Source: Sporomusa ovata DSM 2662
GTDB taxonomy: Bacteria; Bacillota; Negativicutes; Sporomusales; Sporomusaceae
Assembly (NCBI RefSeq): GCF_000445445.1
Contig: NZ_ASXP01000003.1
Span: forward strand, 124,001 to 188,000
Direction: 5' to 3'
Length of the DNA: 64,000 bases
The position numbers were made by a program, and so were the translations under genes. Below the pieces are notes generated by a model. That model saw only the letters and a list, made by a program, of their open reading frames with translations. It had not been told where the DNA came from and did no database searches. Every line of letters begins with the position of its first letter. The stretch's first letter is position 1. Positions 1-8,082 of this stretch are shown piece after piece.

Positions 1-606
1 GATGGAATAATTTTCTGTGAAATCCATTGCACGATAAAATTTCGTAAAATAATAGGGATCCATGGCGATAATCGCCACGCCGGCGAAACTACCATCCGGA
101 TTATTAAGACGGCGAGTCATATGTATGCTTACTTTTTGCGATGTCCGCCCGACAAAAGGTCTTCCAAGATAACTCTCTCCCGTGTCAGCGGCAATATGGT
201 AGATAAAATGAGGAACGGCAGCAATATTTACACCTGCTGTATTTCCCAAAGTACTTATCACAAAATCACCAGTAGAGTTGACAACACCGGCTGAGGCCGT
301 CGGATCAAGACGCAGTTGTCGAAACACGCGTTCTAATGCAGGGGAAAGCGTGTAAGTCTGCTCATATTCAGCCTTCATGCTGTTTAAATAAAACTCATTC
401 GTTTTCAGCACTCTGCGCACATGCTCTTCAAAAGCCCGCGCAAGTCTGTCACCATCTTGATGTATCATGTCGATGGTGGCTTTATGGTCATGGGCAATCT
501 GCCACCAAGCACCACTCCAGACGAAAACTAATAATACAGCACAAAATAGAATTATGGACCTGTCGGGAATGATCCAATTCCGTAGATATTGACCGACCCT
601 ATCCAT
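1..606 (-). CDS. Cache-domain membrane sensor protein, N-terminal part (runs off the window)
   Basis: The reverse strand is open from an ATG at 606 (strong GGAGGGG just upstream) to the window edge, 202 residues. Residues 17-37 form one membrane segment. The following extracellular part has the look of a double Cache/PDC sensor: a conserved stretch after the membrane helix with RxLxxxEFYL-like spacing, then near the end FAGVAIIAMDPYYFTKFY, the typical second-strand motif of these ligand-binding domains. Proteins that begin this way usually continue into PAS, GGDEF, histidine kinase or MCP modules; the output domain is outside the window, so the signalling type cannot be stated. Confidence 0.8.
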   Translation of the reverse strand, partial: MDRVGQYLRNWIIPDRSIILFCAVLLVFVWSGAWWQIAHDHKATIDMIHQDGDRLARAFEEHVRRVLKTNEFYLNSMKAEYEQTYTLSPALERVFRQLRLDPTASAGVVNSTGDFVISTLGNTAGVNIAAVPHFIYHIAADTGESYLGRPFVGRTSQKVSIHMTRRLNNPDGSFAGVAIIAMDPYYFTKFYRAMDFTENYSI

Positions 607-803
607 TAATTACCCCTCCATAGTTGCTTACTATACTTTAACCTTAATCTCTGTCCTTTCGCATATTCGCGTATTATCAACTTAATTTTATCAATTCTAC
701 TAAATATAACAAAAATCCTACATTTACTTCTGAATATGTCTTAATTAGGACAGATAACGCAAGCAAATGCAGACTGAACTATAACGCTAAGCCCATAGTA
801 AAA

Positions 804-847
804 AATGGGGCCACGTTGAAACGTAAGAGTTTCGGCTCGGCTCCATT
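804..847 (-). terminator. Imperfect hairpin with T-tract on the minus strand
   Basis: Arms 804-822 and 829-847 pair over 19 positions with two mismatches and a few G-T pairs; on the minus strand the hairpin is followed by a run of T (complement of 799-805). It lies just after the stop of the AEC carrier at 916 and probably ends its transcript. The rest of 607-915 shows nothing else I recognise. Confidence 0.55.
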
Positions 848-915
848 GATATTTTTAGATGCATTTGTCAGGAAGGGCCAGAGAGAGGGTTTACTTTCCC
901 CTCTAAGCTGGAGTA

Positions 916-1878
916 TTAAGCAGGAAATAAAAATTGCGCTGCATAAATGGCTAGTGTCAGGGTAATAGCACTAAAAAGTGTTGAAAGCATAACAGCCTGT
1001 GAGGCAAAATCTGAGCAGCTATCGCATTCAACCGCTATCAGTGCGGTATTAACAGCAGTAGGAACCGCGTGAGCAATAAATACTGCTTGGGCCACAACGC
1101 CGTTTAAACCTAGCAAGTGGATATAGCTAATCGCCAGCAATGGGCCAATGATAAGCTTAATAAAAACAGAAAGATGAACATCTACATTTTTAAGATCGAA
1201 GTTAGTTTTGGAAAGTTGAACCCCTAATGTTATCAAAGCCATAGGAACAAGTCCATTTTTGAGATATTCTAAGGTTGGCCAAAGGGGAGTTATCGTAATA
1301 TCAAGCTGTATACTTTTAAGAAAAAGCGCTAGTGGTATGGCGTATATGGAAGGCATCTTCAAAATTGCCTTAATAGAATCTTTTTTACTGCTGTTAGCCC
1401 TGCCGGCATTAAAAAAGCCCAATGTATTTACAGATATATTCTGGATAACAAGAATAATAATCTGGGCAGTGATCGCTTCATTAAGATATGGCGTTTTTCC
1501 ATCAATTACAAAAGGAGCACTGCCGAAAACAAGGGTTATCAGCGAAACTCCAATGTTACCGGAATTATTAAACATAATGGAATTCTTAAATGCATTGGTG
1601 AGACCTAGATCGTATTTGCGAATTTTAGCAATGATTCGGGCAATCAGGTCGTTGGTTATAAGCATCAGTACTCCACAAAAAAGGACTTTTAGCATACTCA
1701 GTTTAAGGTCTGTTGTATATAAATTAACAAAAATGAATGCTGGTACGAATAAGTAAAACATTAATTTACTTAGGCTAAATATATGTAAATCAAATTTTTT
1801 ACTGAGTAAAAATCCTAGACTGATCAATAAAAATATCGGTATAATATTATGACTCAATATGTGAAAAAAAATAGACAT
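916..1878 (-). CDS. AEC-family (auxin efflux carrier type) transporter
   Basis: The 320-residue product is almost entirely hydrophobic, with about ten membrane helices arranged as two similar halves, the layout of the AEC/MdcF permeases that move organic acids or amino acids such as malate or malonate. Typical family features are the N-terminal helix pair, a central NNSGNIGVSL motif and a C-terminal AVPTAVNTALIA motif. I chose the ATG at 1878 because AGGAG lies 9 bases before it; a TTG at 1887 overlaps that ribosome site. It is divergent from the potassium module. The substrate cannot be read from the sequence. Confidence 0.85.
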   Translation of the reverse strand: MSIFFHILSHNIIPIFLLISLGFLLSKKFDLHIFSLSKLMFYLFVPAFIFVNLYTTDLKLSMLKVLFCGVLMLITNDLIARIIAKIRKYDLGLTNAFKNSIMFNNSGNIGVSLITLVFGSAPFVIDGKTPYLNEAITAQIIILVIQNISVNTLGFFNAGRANSSKKDSIKAILKMPSIYAIPLALFLKSIQLDITITPLWPTLEYLKNGLVPMALITLGVQLSKTNFDLKNVDVHLSVFIKLIIGPLLAISYIHLLGLNGVVAQAVFIAHAVPTAVNTALIAVECDSCSDFASQAVMLSTLFSAITLTLAIYAAQFLFPA

Positions 1879-2036
1879 GCCGGACAACTCCTATTTTAAA
1901 ACAGTAAATATGTATTGTATTGTCCCACTGTTCACATGTTTAGTCAAGCTTATTAGAGTGAAATTCACCAACTCTTTCTTTTCAAATAGGAGTATACTTA
2001 AAGATAATTACTTAAGAAAGGACTACCACAAAATCC

Positions 2037-3578
2037 ATGAAACAAATAGTAGAAAACCATAATTGGCGTCAGTATATTGGCGGACTAGTCATGACTATGT
2101 TAGCCACACTGTTTTCTCTGTTTTTTGAGGCAAAAATGGGACTCCTCAACATTGCCTTGCTATACCAGCTCCCGGTAATTATGAGTGCTTTCTGGTGGGG
2201 AAGATGGCCTTCTTATTTTACAGCACTATGCGGACTAGCTGCATTCGATTTTTTGTTTGTGCCGCCAACTTGGACTTTCACAGTTGCCGATATTCACTAT
2301 CTTTGGAGTTTTATAATCTTTTTGATTATGGCCTTTGTAATTGGCGGTCGAACAGAGTTATTACGCAGCGAGGCAGCTTCTGCCCGTCAACGTGAACGAA
2401 GTACCCGTGCTCTTTATCAGTTTAGCAGAGAGATTGCTGGTATTATTGATCTAGAATTGATTTCCCAGGAATTAGCGAAACAAGCTGCTGCAACGGTGGG
2501 TAGATCTGTTGTTGTGATGCTGCCAAACAATTCAGGACATCTATCTATACGGGCTGAAAGTTATTCAGGAATAACCAGGAATAACAACACTCTGCAAAAA
2601 ACAATCGAGATGACTGCTGCTGCCTGGAGTTTCAAACATGGCCAGGCAGCCGGTCGATCGACTGATACACTTTCGGACGCCATGTATTTATATATTCCAC
2701 TCAAAACTACCGACAATATTGTAGGCGTATTAGGAGTGCATGTAATAGAAAATAATGTACTACCAGAGGAAAAACGCCTAATTGATGCCTGGACCGGACT
2801 GGCTGCCATTGCCGTAGAACGCATAAAACTGGCGGAACAGGCCAGGGGAGCATCCTTACTTTTAGAATCAGACCGATTACGTACGGCACTATTTAACTCT
2901 ATTTCTCATGAATTAAGAACACCGCTATCTTCCATTATTGGATCTGTTTCCACCCTTGTGGAAGCGGAAGATATGTATTCTAAGGCTGCCCGACGTGAAC
3001 TACTGGAAACAATTCAAGACGGAGCCGCAAGAATGGAGCGAATTGTAGCAAACCTTTTGGATACAGCCCGTCTTGAGAGCGGAATGATGCAGCTTAAAAT
3101 TGTTTGGTGTGATATCGAAGACATAATCGGAACTTCGCTTAACAGGCTTAGAGAACCAACCAAGCGGTATTCACTAACTGTTACTATATCTCCTGCTCTG
3201 CCGATGTTGAAAGCTGACTTCGTCTTGTTAGAACAGGTCTTAATTAACATAATCGACAATGCTATGAAATATTCCCCCCATGACAGCGAAATCCTGATAA
3301 GCGCTGAACCAAAAGATGGAACCGTTGTAATCTCAGTTTCCGATAACGGCGTAGGCATACCGGAAGAAGACCTTAGCAAAGTATTTGATAAATTTTATCG
3401 GATACAGCAGCCCAAACATGTCAGCGGCACCGGGTTGGGTTTATCCATATGCAAAGGCATCATTGAAGCACATGGGGGCTTGATTTGGGCGGAAAGAAGA
3501 CCTGGCGGGGGAACCACGATTCGTTTTCAGGTTCCGGTGGTGGAAGAAGTCGTAATCCCGGAAAGGATAGAGAAGTAA
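2037..3578 (+). CDS. KdpD-like sensor histidine kinase lacking the N-terminal KdpD/Usp region
   Basis: The 513-residue protein starts directly with the four-helix DUF4118 membrane domain (about 10-105), followed by a GAF-like domain (about 125-270), a HisKA dimer helix with SISHELRTPLSS and the phosphorylated His near residue 291, then the HATPase domain with N, G1 (DNGVGIPEEDL) and G2 (GTGLGLSICKGI) boxes. Canonical KdpD has about 380 more residues at the front, holding the KdpD ATP-binding and universal-stress-like domains that read intracellular K+ and c-di-AMP. That part is absent here; upstream is only a short intergenic region divergent from the AEC gene. The kdpE-like gene follows two bases after the stop. 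Related short KdpD forms exist, so it may be a natural variant. Confidence 0.85.
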   Translation: MKQIVENHNWRQYIGGLVMTMLATLFSLFFEAKMGLLNIALLYQLPVIMSAFWWGRWPSYFTALCGLAAFDFLFVPPTWTFTVADIHYLWSFIIFLIMAFVIGGRTELLRSEAASARQRERSTRALYQFSREIAGIIDLELISQELAKQAAATVGRSVVVMLPNNSGHLSIRAESYSGITRNNNTLQKTIEMTAAAWSFKHGQAAGRSTDTLSDAMYLYIPLKTTDNIVGVLGVHVIENNVLPEEKRLIDAWTGLAAIAVERIKLAEQARGASLLLESDRLRTALFNSISHELRTPLSSIIGSVSTLVEAEDMYSKAARRELLETIQDGAARMERIVANLLDTARLESGMMQLKIVWCDIEDIIGTSLNRLREPTKRYSLTVTISPALPMLKADFVLLEQVLINIIDNAMKYSPHDSEILISAEPKDGTVVISVSDNGVGIPEEDLSKVFDKFYRIQQPKHVSGTGLGLSICKGIIEAHGGLIWAERRPGGGTTIRFQVPVVEEVVIPERIEK

Positions 3579-3580
3579 TT

Positions 3581-4267
3581 ATGCAAAAAGGAATGCGGGT
3601 CCTGATTATTGATGATGAACCACAGATTAGAAAATTATTAAAGGTTGCTCTTGGCGCACATGGGTATGATATTGATGAATCAGCAACAGGGGTTGATGGT
3701 ATCAGCCGGGCAGCTACTTTTAAACCGGACATACTCATTATTGATTTAGGACTGCCTGATATAGATGGTAAAGATGTCGTTAAATCGATACGGGAATGGT
3801 CACAAACCCCCATTATTGTGTTAACGGCACGCGATCAAGAACAAGAGAAAATAGATGCTCTTGATGCTGGCGCCGATGATTATGTAACTAAGCCATTTAG
3901 TGTCGGAGAGCTCATGGCCAGGATGCGGGTATCTCTAAGGCGGGCGGCATCCTCAGAACATGAACCTGTCATAACCTGCGGCGATCTTGTTGTTGATCTG
4001 GTGCAAAGACGGGTAACAGCAGCCGGAAGAGAAGTAAAACTGACACCAACCGAATATGAACTAATCAAAATATTAGCCCAGCACCGGGGACGGGTACTAA
4101 CCCACAAGCAGTTATTAAAAGCTGTTTGGGGTACAGCCTACAATTAAGATACTCACTATATCCGGGTATATATCGGACAATTACGCCGGAAAATTGAAGA
4201 CAACCCGACGCAGCCGCGCCATATCATTACCGAATCGGGAGTTGGCTACCGGTTAATGGATCATTAA
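3581..4267 (+). pseudogene. kdpE: KdpE-family response regulator interrupted by an in-frame TAA
   Basis: From the ATG at 3581 the frame encodes an OmpR/KdpE-type regulator: receiver domain with acidic pocket DDE near the start, phospho-Asp in DLGLPDIDGKD, T in IIVLTARD and K in VTKPF, then the winged-helix domain (TPTEYELIKILAQHRGRVLTHKQLL). A TAA at 4145-4147 stops it after 188 residues, just before the recognition helix. Reading on in the same frame gives DTHYIRVYIGQLRRKIED, then ITESGVGYRL and a natural stop at 4265-4267, total about 228 codons as in intact KdpE. Intact relatives usually have Glu or Asp at the interrupted position, so one base change (GAA to TAA) explains it. The alternatives are real loss of DNA binding, stop read-through or a sequence error. 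Confidence 0.85.
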
Positions 4268-4285
4268 TCAGCTTGTTTCACGGTT

Positions 4286-4304
4286 CTTTATACTTTCTTT
4301 ACAT
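4286..4304 (+). promoter_or_regulatory. Putative KdpE box upstream of kimA
   Basis: TTTATACTTTCTTTACAT at 4287-4304 closely resembles the KdpE-binding site I recall from the Escherichia coli kdpFABC promoter. It contains two half-sites, CTTTATA at 4286 and CTTTACA at 4297, spaced 11 bp apart in direct orientation, as expected for a head-to-tail OmpR-family dimer. It sits 96-114 bp before the kimA start and 19 bp after the end of the kdpE-like gene. A TTGACG is found at about 4319 but no well-spaced -10 could be assigned. Confidence 0.6.
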
Positions 4305-4399
4305 CATTGAGCTATTTCTTGACGACATCTTTACTACTAAAGAAGTTACAATATAGCTGTCTATAAAGGAAATAACATCAATGATTGAGAGGCGTATCT

Positions 4400-6241
4400 A
4401 TGTACCATCAGCTAAGAAAGTTATTTATCGGTCGTCCATTGCATAACCGTGAGCTCTCCGCTGAGCATTTGCCCAAGTGGAAAGCGCTATCCATCTTTTC
4501 CTCAGACCCGCTCTCGTCGGTTGGTTACGGACCTGAGCAAATTGCTGTCACTTTGGCTGTACCGGGGTTACTGCTTTATGGCTACATTGGTTATGTTGCT
4601 GCCGCTATTTTAGTATTGCTGGCTATTGTTACTATTTCTTATGTCCAGGTATCTCAGGCTAATCCCGGAGGTGGCGGCTCGTACGCCATAGCTATGAAAA
4701 ATATTGGAGAATTTCCCGCCTTGGTTGCTGCCGCATCTTTATTTGCCGATTATACTTTGACCGTAGCGGTAAGTATTTCCTCTGGAACTGAAGCTTTACT
4801 ATCTGCCTTTCCTGCTCTAATCAGTTCAGAAGTCACTATCGATTTATGCGTCTTGTTTGGTATCTTAATGATTGTTAACCTACGGGGTGTAAGGGAGTCC
4901 TCCAATGTTTTTGTATTGCCCACCTATCTGTTTGTGCTCAGCATATTTGTCCTGATTGGTATAGGGGCTTATCAAGCCTTTACCGGAGCAACTCCTGCCA
5001 TTCCTGCCGAATCTTCTGTGCGGCAGCCCTTTGACTGGATGGTGTTAGCGCTATTGCTACGCGCTTTTGCTAATGGCTGTAGTTCAATGACAGGTGTTGA
5101 AGCTATCTCCAATGGCGTTCCCATGTTCCAAAAACCGCAGGCCGCTAATGCCATCAAAACAACCTTTTTTATGGCCGGAATGCTAGCTATCATGCTGGCC
5201 GGAACTACCTTTTTAATTCTCCATAACCATATCTTGCCCCAGGAAAATGTAACCATGCTTTCTCTGTTGGCAGAAGAAACATTGGGGCGTGGCTGGATGT
5301 ACTATTTCCTCCAACTGGCAACCATGCTGGTACTATATTTAGCAGCTAATACCTCCTATAACGGATTGCCTTTATTACTATCAATACTGGCCAGAGATGG
5401 TTATATGCCGCGCTATTTGGGGGCAAGAGGGGAACGTCTAAGTTTTTCTAATGGTATTATTCTTTTGAGTATATTTGCCGGGGCTTTAATCGCGGGATTT
5501 AATGGCAACGTTGAGCACTTGATCTCACTGTATGCCATTGGCGTATTTCTCTCTTTTACCATTGCACAAACTGCACTGGTTGTTCATTGGCGCCGGGAAA
5601 AAGGACCCAAATGGAAAATACGGGCAATTATCAATGCTTTCGGCGCTGTTATTACCGGACTTGTTGTATTGATTATTGCATTTACGAAATTTTTTCATGG
5701 TGCCTGGATTGTGCTGCTCTTTATTCCCGCAATGATCTACATCTTCAAAGCCATAAAACGGCACTATACCGATATGGCGGAACAATTACACTTATCAATT
5801 GCTGATTGGAAATCTTTAAAACAAGGGCCAACAGGAAAAAATATAATAGTAGTCCCGGTATCGAGTCCTACTAGTGTTGTAGTTCAGACAATGAGATATG
5901 CTTATTCCATTAGTACAGATGTTATTGCTTTACATGTTACTACTAACCGGGAAATGGGACGCAAGGTAGAGGAAAAGTGGAAAATATGGGATCCCGGAGT
6001 ACGATTGATAACTGTATATTCCCCCTATCGTCTTGTTATTGATCCGATCATCCATTTTGTTGAAAAATTACAAAGTAATAAAGCTGCTGAAGATTTCATT
6101 ACTGTCTTGATTCCTGAATTTGAAACTAAGAAATGGTGGCATAGATTCCTTCATAATCAAACAGGTTGGATATTACGAACTTTACTTATACTAAAGAAAG
6201 ATGTAGTAGTAGCCACAATTCCTTATCACCTTAAGAAGTAG
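4400..6241 (+). CDS. kimA: KimA-type potassium transporter (APC/KUP superfamily)
   Basis: The 613-residue protein has about twelve membrane helices (roughly residues 30-450) and a cytosolic C-terminal domain. It follows Bacillus subtilis KimA (YdaO) almost motif for motif as I know it: SSDPLSSVGYGPEQI near the N-terminus, NPGGGGSYAIA, DYTLTVAVSISSGTEA, GCSSMTGVEAISNG, and the end HNQTGWILR then ATIPYHLKK. KimA imports K+ with H+ and is inhibited by c-di-AMP in Bacillus. The ATG at 4400 has GAGAGG seven bases before it; a TTG at 4385 is less likely. The 130-bp leader is too short for a ydaO riboswitch. The KdpD/KdpE-like genes directly upstream and the KdpE-box-like repeat suggest K+-responsive control by that pair. 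Confidence 0.88.
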   Translation: MYHQLRKLFIGRPLHNRELSAEHLPKWKALSIFSSDPLSSVGYGPEQIAVTLAVPGLLLYGYIGYVAAAILVLLAIVTISYVQVSQANPGGGGSYAIAMKNIGEFPALVAAASLFADYTLTVAVSISSGTEALLSAFPALISSEVTIDLCVLFGILMIVNLRGVRESSNVFVLPTYLFVLSIFVLIGIGAYQAFTGATPAIPAESSVRQPFDWMVLALLLRAFANGCSSMTGVEAISNGVPMFQKPQAANAIKTTFFMAGMLAIMLAGTTFLILHNHILPQENVTMLSLLAEETLGRGWMYYFLQLATMLVLYLAANTSYNGLPLLLSILARDGYMPRYLGARGERLSFSNGIILLSIFAGALIAGFNGNVEHLISLYAIGVFLSFTIAQTALVVHWRREKGPKWKIRAIINAFGAVITGLVVLIIAFTKFFHGAWIVLLFIPAMIYIFKAIKRHYTDMAEQLHLSIADWKSLKQGPTGKNIIVVPVSSPTSVVVQTMRYAYSISTDVIALHVTTNREMGRKVEEKWKIWDPGVRLITVYSPYRLVIDPIIHFVEKLQSNKAAEDFITVLIPEFETKKWWHRFLHNQTGWILRTLLILKKDVVVATIPYHLKK

Positions 6242-6312
6242 TCCCCCACTTCTTCTCCGATACCTTTACCTACATTTTGATTCCATGGATAAGATAAAGA
6301 GCCGCTATCTAA

Positions 6313-6540
6313 CTACAAAATGGTATCGGCACCTTCAGGAAAGGGTTCGTCCTGGCAATAGCGAAATTTGCTTGGCGTCACAATCATCTGGAAATTATCA
6401 CTTCTGTCACCGCCATGCCATACCGTGCTGTATGCAAACGCGTAAGGCAACCACATCAGGTATCCAATATGTTCCGCTTGAAAATATAGTCGAAAAATGT
6501 TAAAGTAACTTCCGTATCCATCCCAATAATTAATAAATAA
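6313..6540 (-). pseudogene. Possible C-terminal gene remnant, function unknown
   Basis: The reverse strand is open for 75 codons without a start and ends at a TAG at 6313. The translation is protein-like (for example WDGYGSYFNIF, then GYLMWLPYAFAYSTVWHGGD, then YCQDEPFPEGAD), rich in aromatic residues and glycine, unlike a random frame. There is a stop immediately upstream and no start or ribosome site, so if real it is a leftover C-terminus. I do not recognise the family. The rest of 6242-6563 is only the leader of the next gene. Confidence 0.25.
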
Positions 6541-6563
6541 TCAATATTAAGTGAGGTGAGAAA

Positions 6564-7916
6564 TTGAACAGTAAATCTAAAGTTTTAAGCTTGTTTTTGA
6601 TTCTAACGTTTGTTCTTTCCTTTACCATTGCCCCTGTTTTTGCAGCTACTGACGGAACTGCCGGGGCAAAACCATTAGATTTTGTAGGGGCTTATTTAAC
6701 AACAATTACTGGTACAACCTCTACAACCGGAGAATCAATTATTGACAGCACCACTGTTCCCTTGCGACCTACCATTAAAGTTCTGGTTGACAAAAACATC
6801 GTTACTGATACTGTTTGGCCGAATAACCAGACTTGTTTCACCTTGCAAGATGCATCAGGCACTAATGTACCGATCAATGTAACAATGATTCCCGATACTG
6901 TCAATTTTAGCGAAAGAAATAATGCTTTTATTTCTCCGTTAAATGATCTTGTTGCGGGAAAATCTTACCGGCTTATTGTTTCTGGCAACCTTACCGCTAA
7001 AACCGGTGTTAAAATGAAGTATGATAAAGTTGTCAATTTTACAACCCTAGGTGCTACCGACACCACTGCTCCTGTATGGGCCAGCGGCAGCAGCCTGACT
7101 GCCTCCAATGTTACCCAAACAGGCGTAACTCTGAACTGGACTGCAGCTACGGATAACAAAGCTGTAACTAGCTACAAAGTGTACAATGGTACCACCCTGA
7201 TAGGTACTGTAACAGGCACCAGCTACACGGTTTCCGGCCTCACCGCAGGCACTCAGTACACCTTCAAAGTTCAAGCCGGGGATGCTGCCGGCAACTGGAC
7301 TACTAACGGTCCTGCCAAAACTGTAACCACAGCAGCAGCGTCAGACACCACTGCTCCTGTATGGGCCAGCGGCAGCAGCCTGACTGCCTCCAATGTTACT
7401 CAAGCAGGCGTAACTCTGAACTGGACTGCAGCTACGGATAACAAAGCTGTAACTAGCTACAAAGTGTACAATGGCACTACCTTGCTGGGTACTGTAACAG
7501 GCACCAGCTACACGGTTTCCGGCCTCACCGCAGGCACTCAGTACACCTTCAAAGTTCAAGCCGGGGATGCTGCCGGCAACTGGACTACTAATGGTCCTGC
7601 CAAAACCATTACCACACAGCAACAGCCTCCTACTTCCGGAACTGCGCCAACTTGGCGTTATGGCAGCAAAGTATCAGCCTACTATGTTACTAAGAACGGA
7701 CTTGTTCTGAAGTGGACTCCAGCCACCGACAAAACCAGAGTAAAAACTTACAAAGTATACCGCGGGACCATCCCACTGGGTACTGTCACCGGAACTTACT
7801 TTGTAGTACACGGTCTAAATCCAGGAACACAATATACTTTTAAAGTTGAAGCATGTAATGCAGCAGGATACTTGAGTACTAATGGCCCTTCAGTGAATGT
7901 GGTTACAAAAAAGTAG
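6564..7916 (+). CDS. Secreted protein with an SbsA/Big_5-like Ig domain and three fibronectin type III domains
   Basis: The TTG start at 6564 follows GAGGTGAG. Residues 1-28 are a signal peptide ending VFA. Residues about 35-165 form an Ig-like domain of the SbsA/Big_5 kind (VDKNIVTDTVWPNN, then LVAGKSYRLIV, and a final FTTLG). Three FN3 domains follow (about 167-258, 262-353, 360-450), each with the core TNxxVTLNWTAATDNKAV-like and GLTAGTQYTFKVQA strands. FN3-1 and FN3-2 are nearly identical; FN3-3 is diverged. No membrane anchor or sorting signal is visible, so it is probably released or held in the envelope by contacts. The N-terminal domain is shared with the proteins at 8083 and 10063. 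FN3 domains are usually spacers or carbohydrate/protein contacts; the role here is unknown. Confidence 0.85.
   Translation: MNSKSKVLSLFLILTFVLSFTIAPVFAATDGTAGAKPLDFVGAYLTTITGTTSTTGESIIDSTTVPLRPTIKVLVDKNIVTDTVWPNNQTCFTLQDASGTNVPINVTMIPDTVNFSERNNAFISPLNDLVAGKSYRLIVSGNLTAKTGVKMKYDKVVNFTTLGATDTTAPVWASGSSLTASNVTQTGVTLNWTAATDNKAVTSYKVYNGTTLIGTVTGTSYTVSGLTAGTQYTFKVQAGDAAGNWTTNGPAKTVTTAAASDTTAPVWASGSSLTASNVTQAGVTLNWTAATDNKAVTSYKVYNGTTLLGTVTGTSYTVSGLTAGTQYTFKVQAGDAAGNWTTNGPAKTITTQQQPPTSGTAPTWRYGSKVSAYYVTKNGLVLKWTPATDKTRVKTYKVYRGTIPLGTVTGTYFVVHGLNPGTQYTFKVEACNAAGYLSTNGPSVNVVTKK
7059..7628 (+). repeat. Tandem 285-bp duplication encoding two FN3 domains
   Basis: The unit beginning GACACCACTGCTCC starts at 7059 and again at 7344, an exact 285-bp (95-codon) period. 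The two copies are nearly identical at DNA level until about 7606, differing at only a handful of bases, which points to a recent in-frame duplication or ongoing gene conversion. The third FN3 domain downstream shares the protein pattern but not the DNA. Confidence 0.92.
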
Positions 7917-7976
7917 TTGCTAACCTACTCACCCGTAACTGAATCAGCCTGATCAAAAAGCAATCTATAAGTATAA

Positions 7977-8016
7977 AACAGTTCCCTCTTAGGCTTAGGC
8001 TAAAGAGGGAACTGTT
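7977..8016 (+). terminator. Perfect 14-bp inverted repeat after the FN3 protein gene
   Basis: AACAGTTCCCTCTT (7977-7990) pairs perfectly with 8003-8016 around a 12-base loop. It lies 60 bases after the stop at 7916. The T-tract is poor on the plus strand, so it may act as a stabilising or processing hairpin instead of an efficient terminator. Confidence 0.55.
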
Positions 8017-8082
8017 AGCAAATGTGAATGAAATTGTCTACTCAAAGGACTGAAATATAAAACTTATAGAAAGGAATACCAA

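Noticed and set aside
4268..4399. A ydaO (c-di-AMP) riboswitch before kimA
   Set aside because: The gap is only about 130 bp and shows none of the conserved riboswitch blocks.
6285..6503. A 72-codon plus-strand frame after kimA
   Set aside because: No ribosome site and His/Arg/Cys-rich content; the reverse frame looks more like protein.
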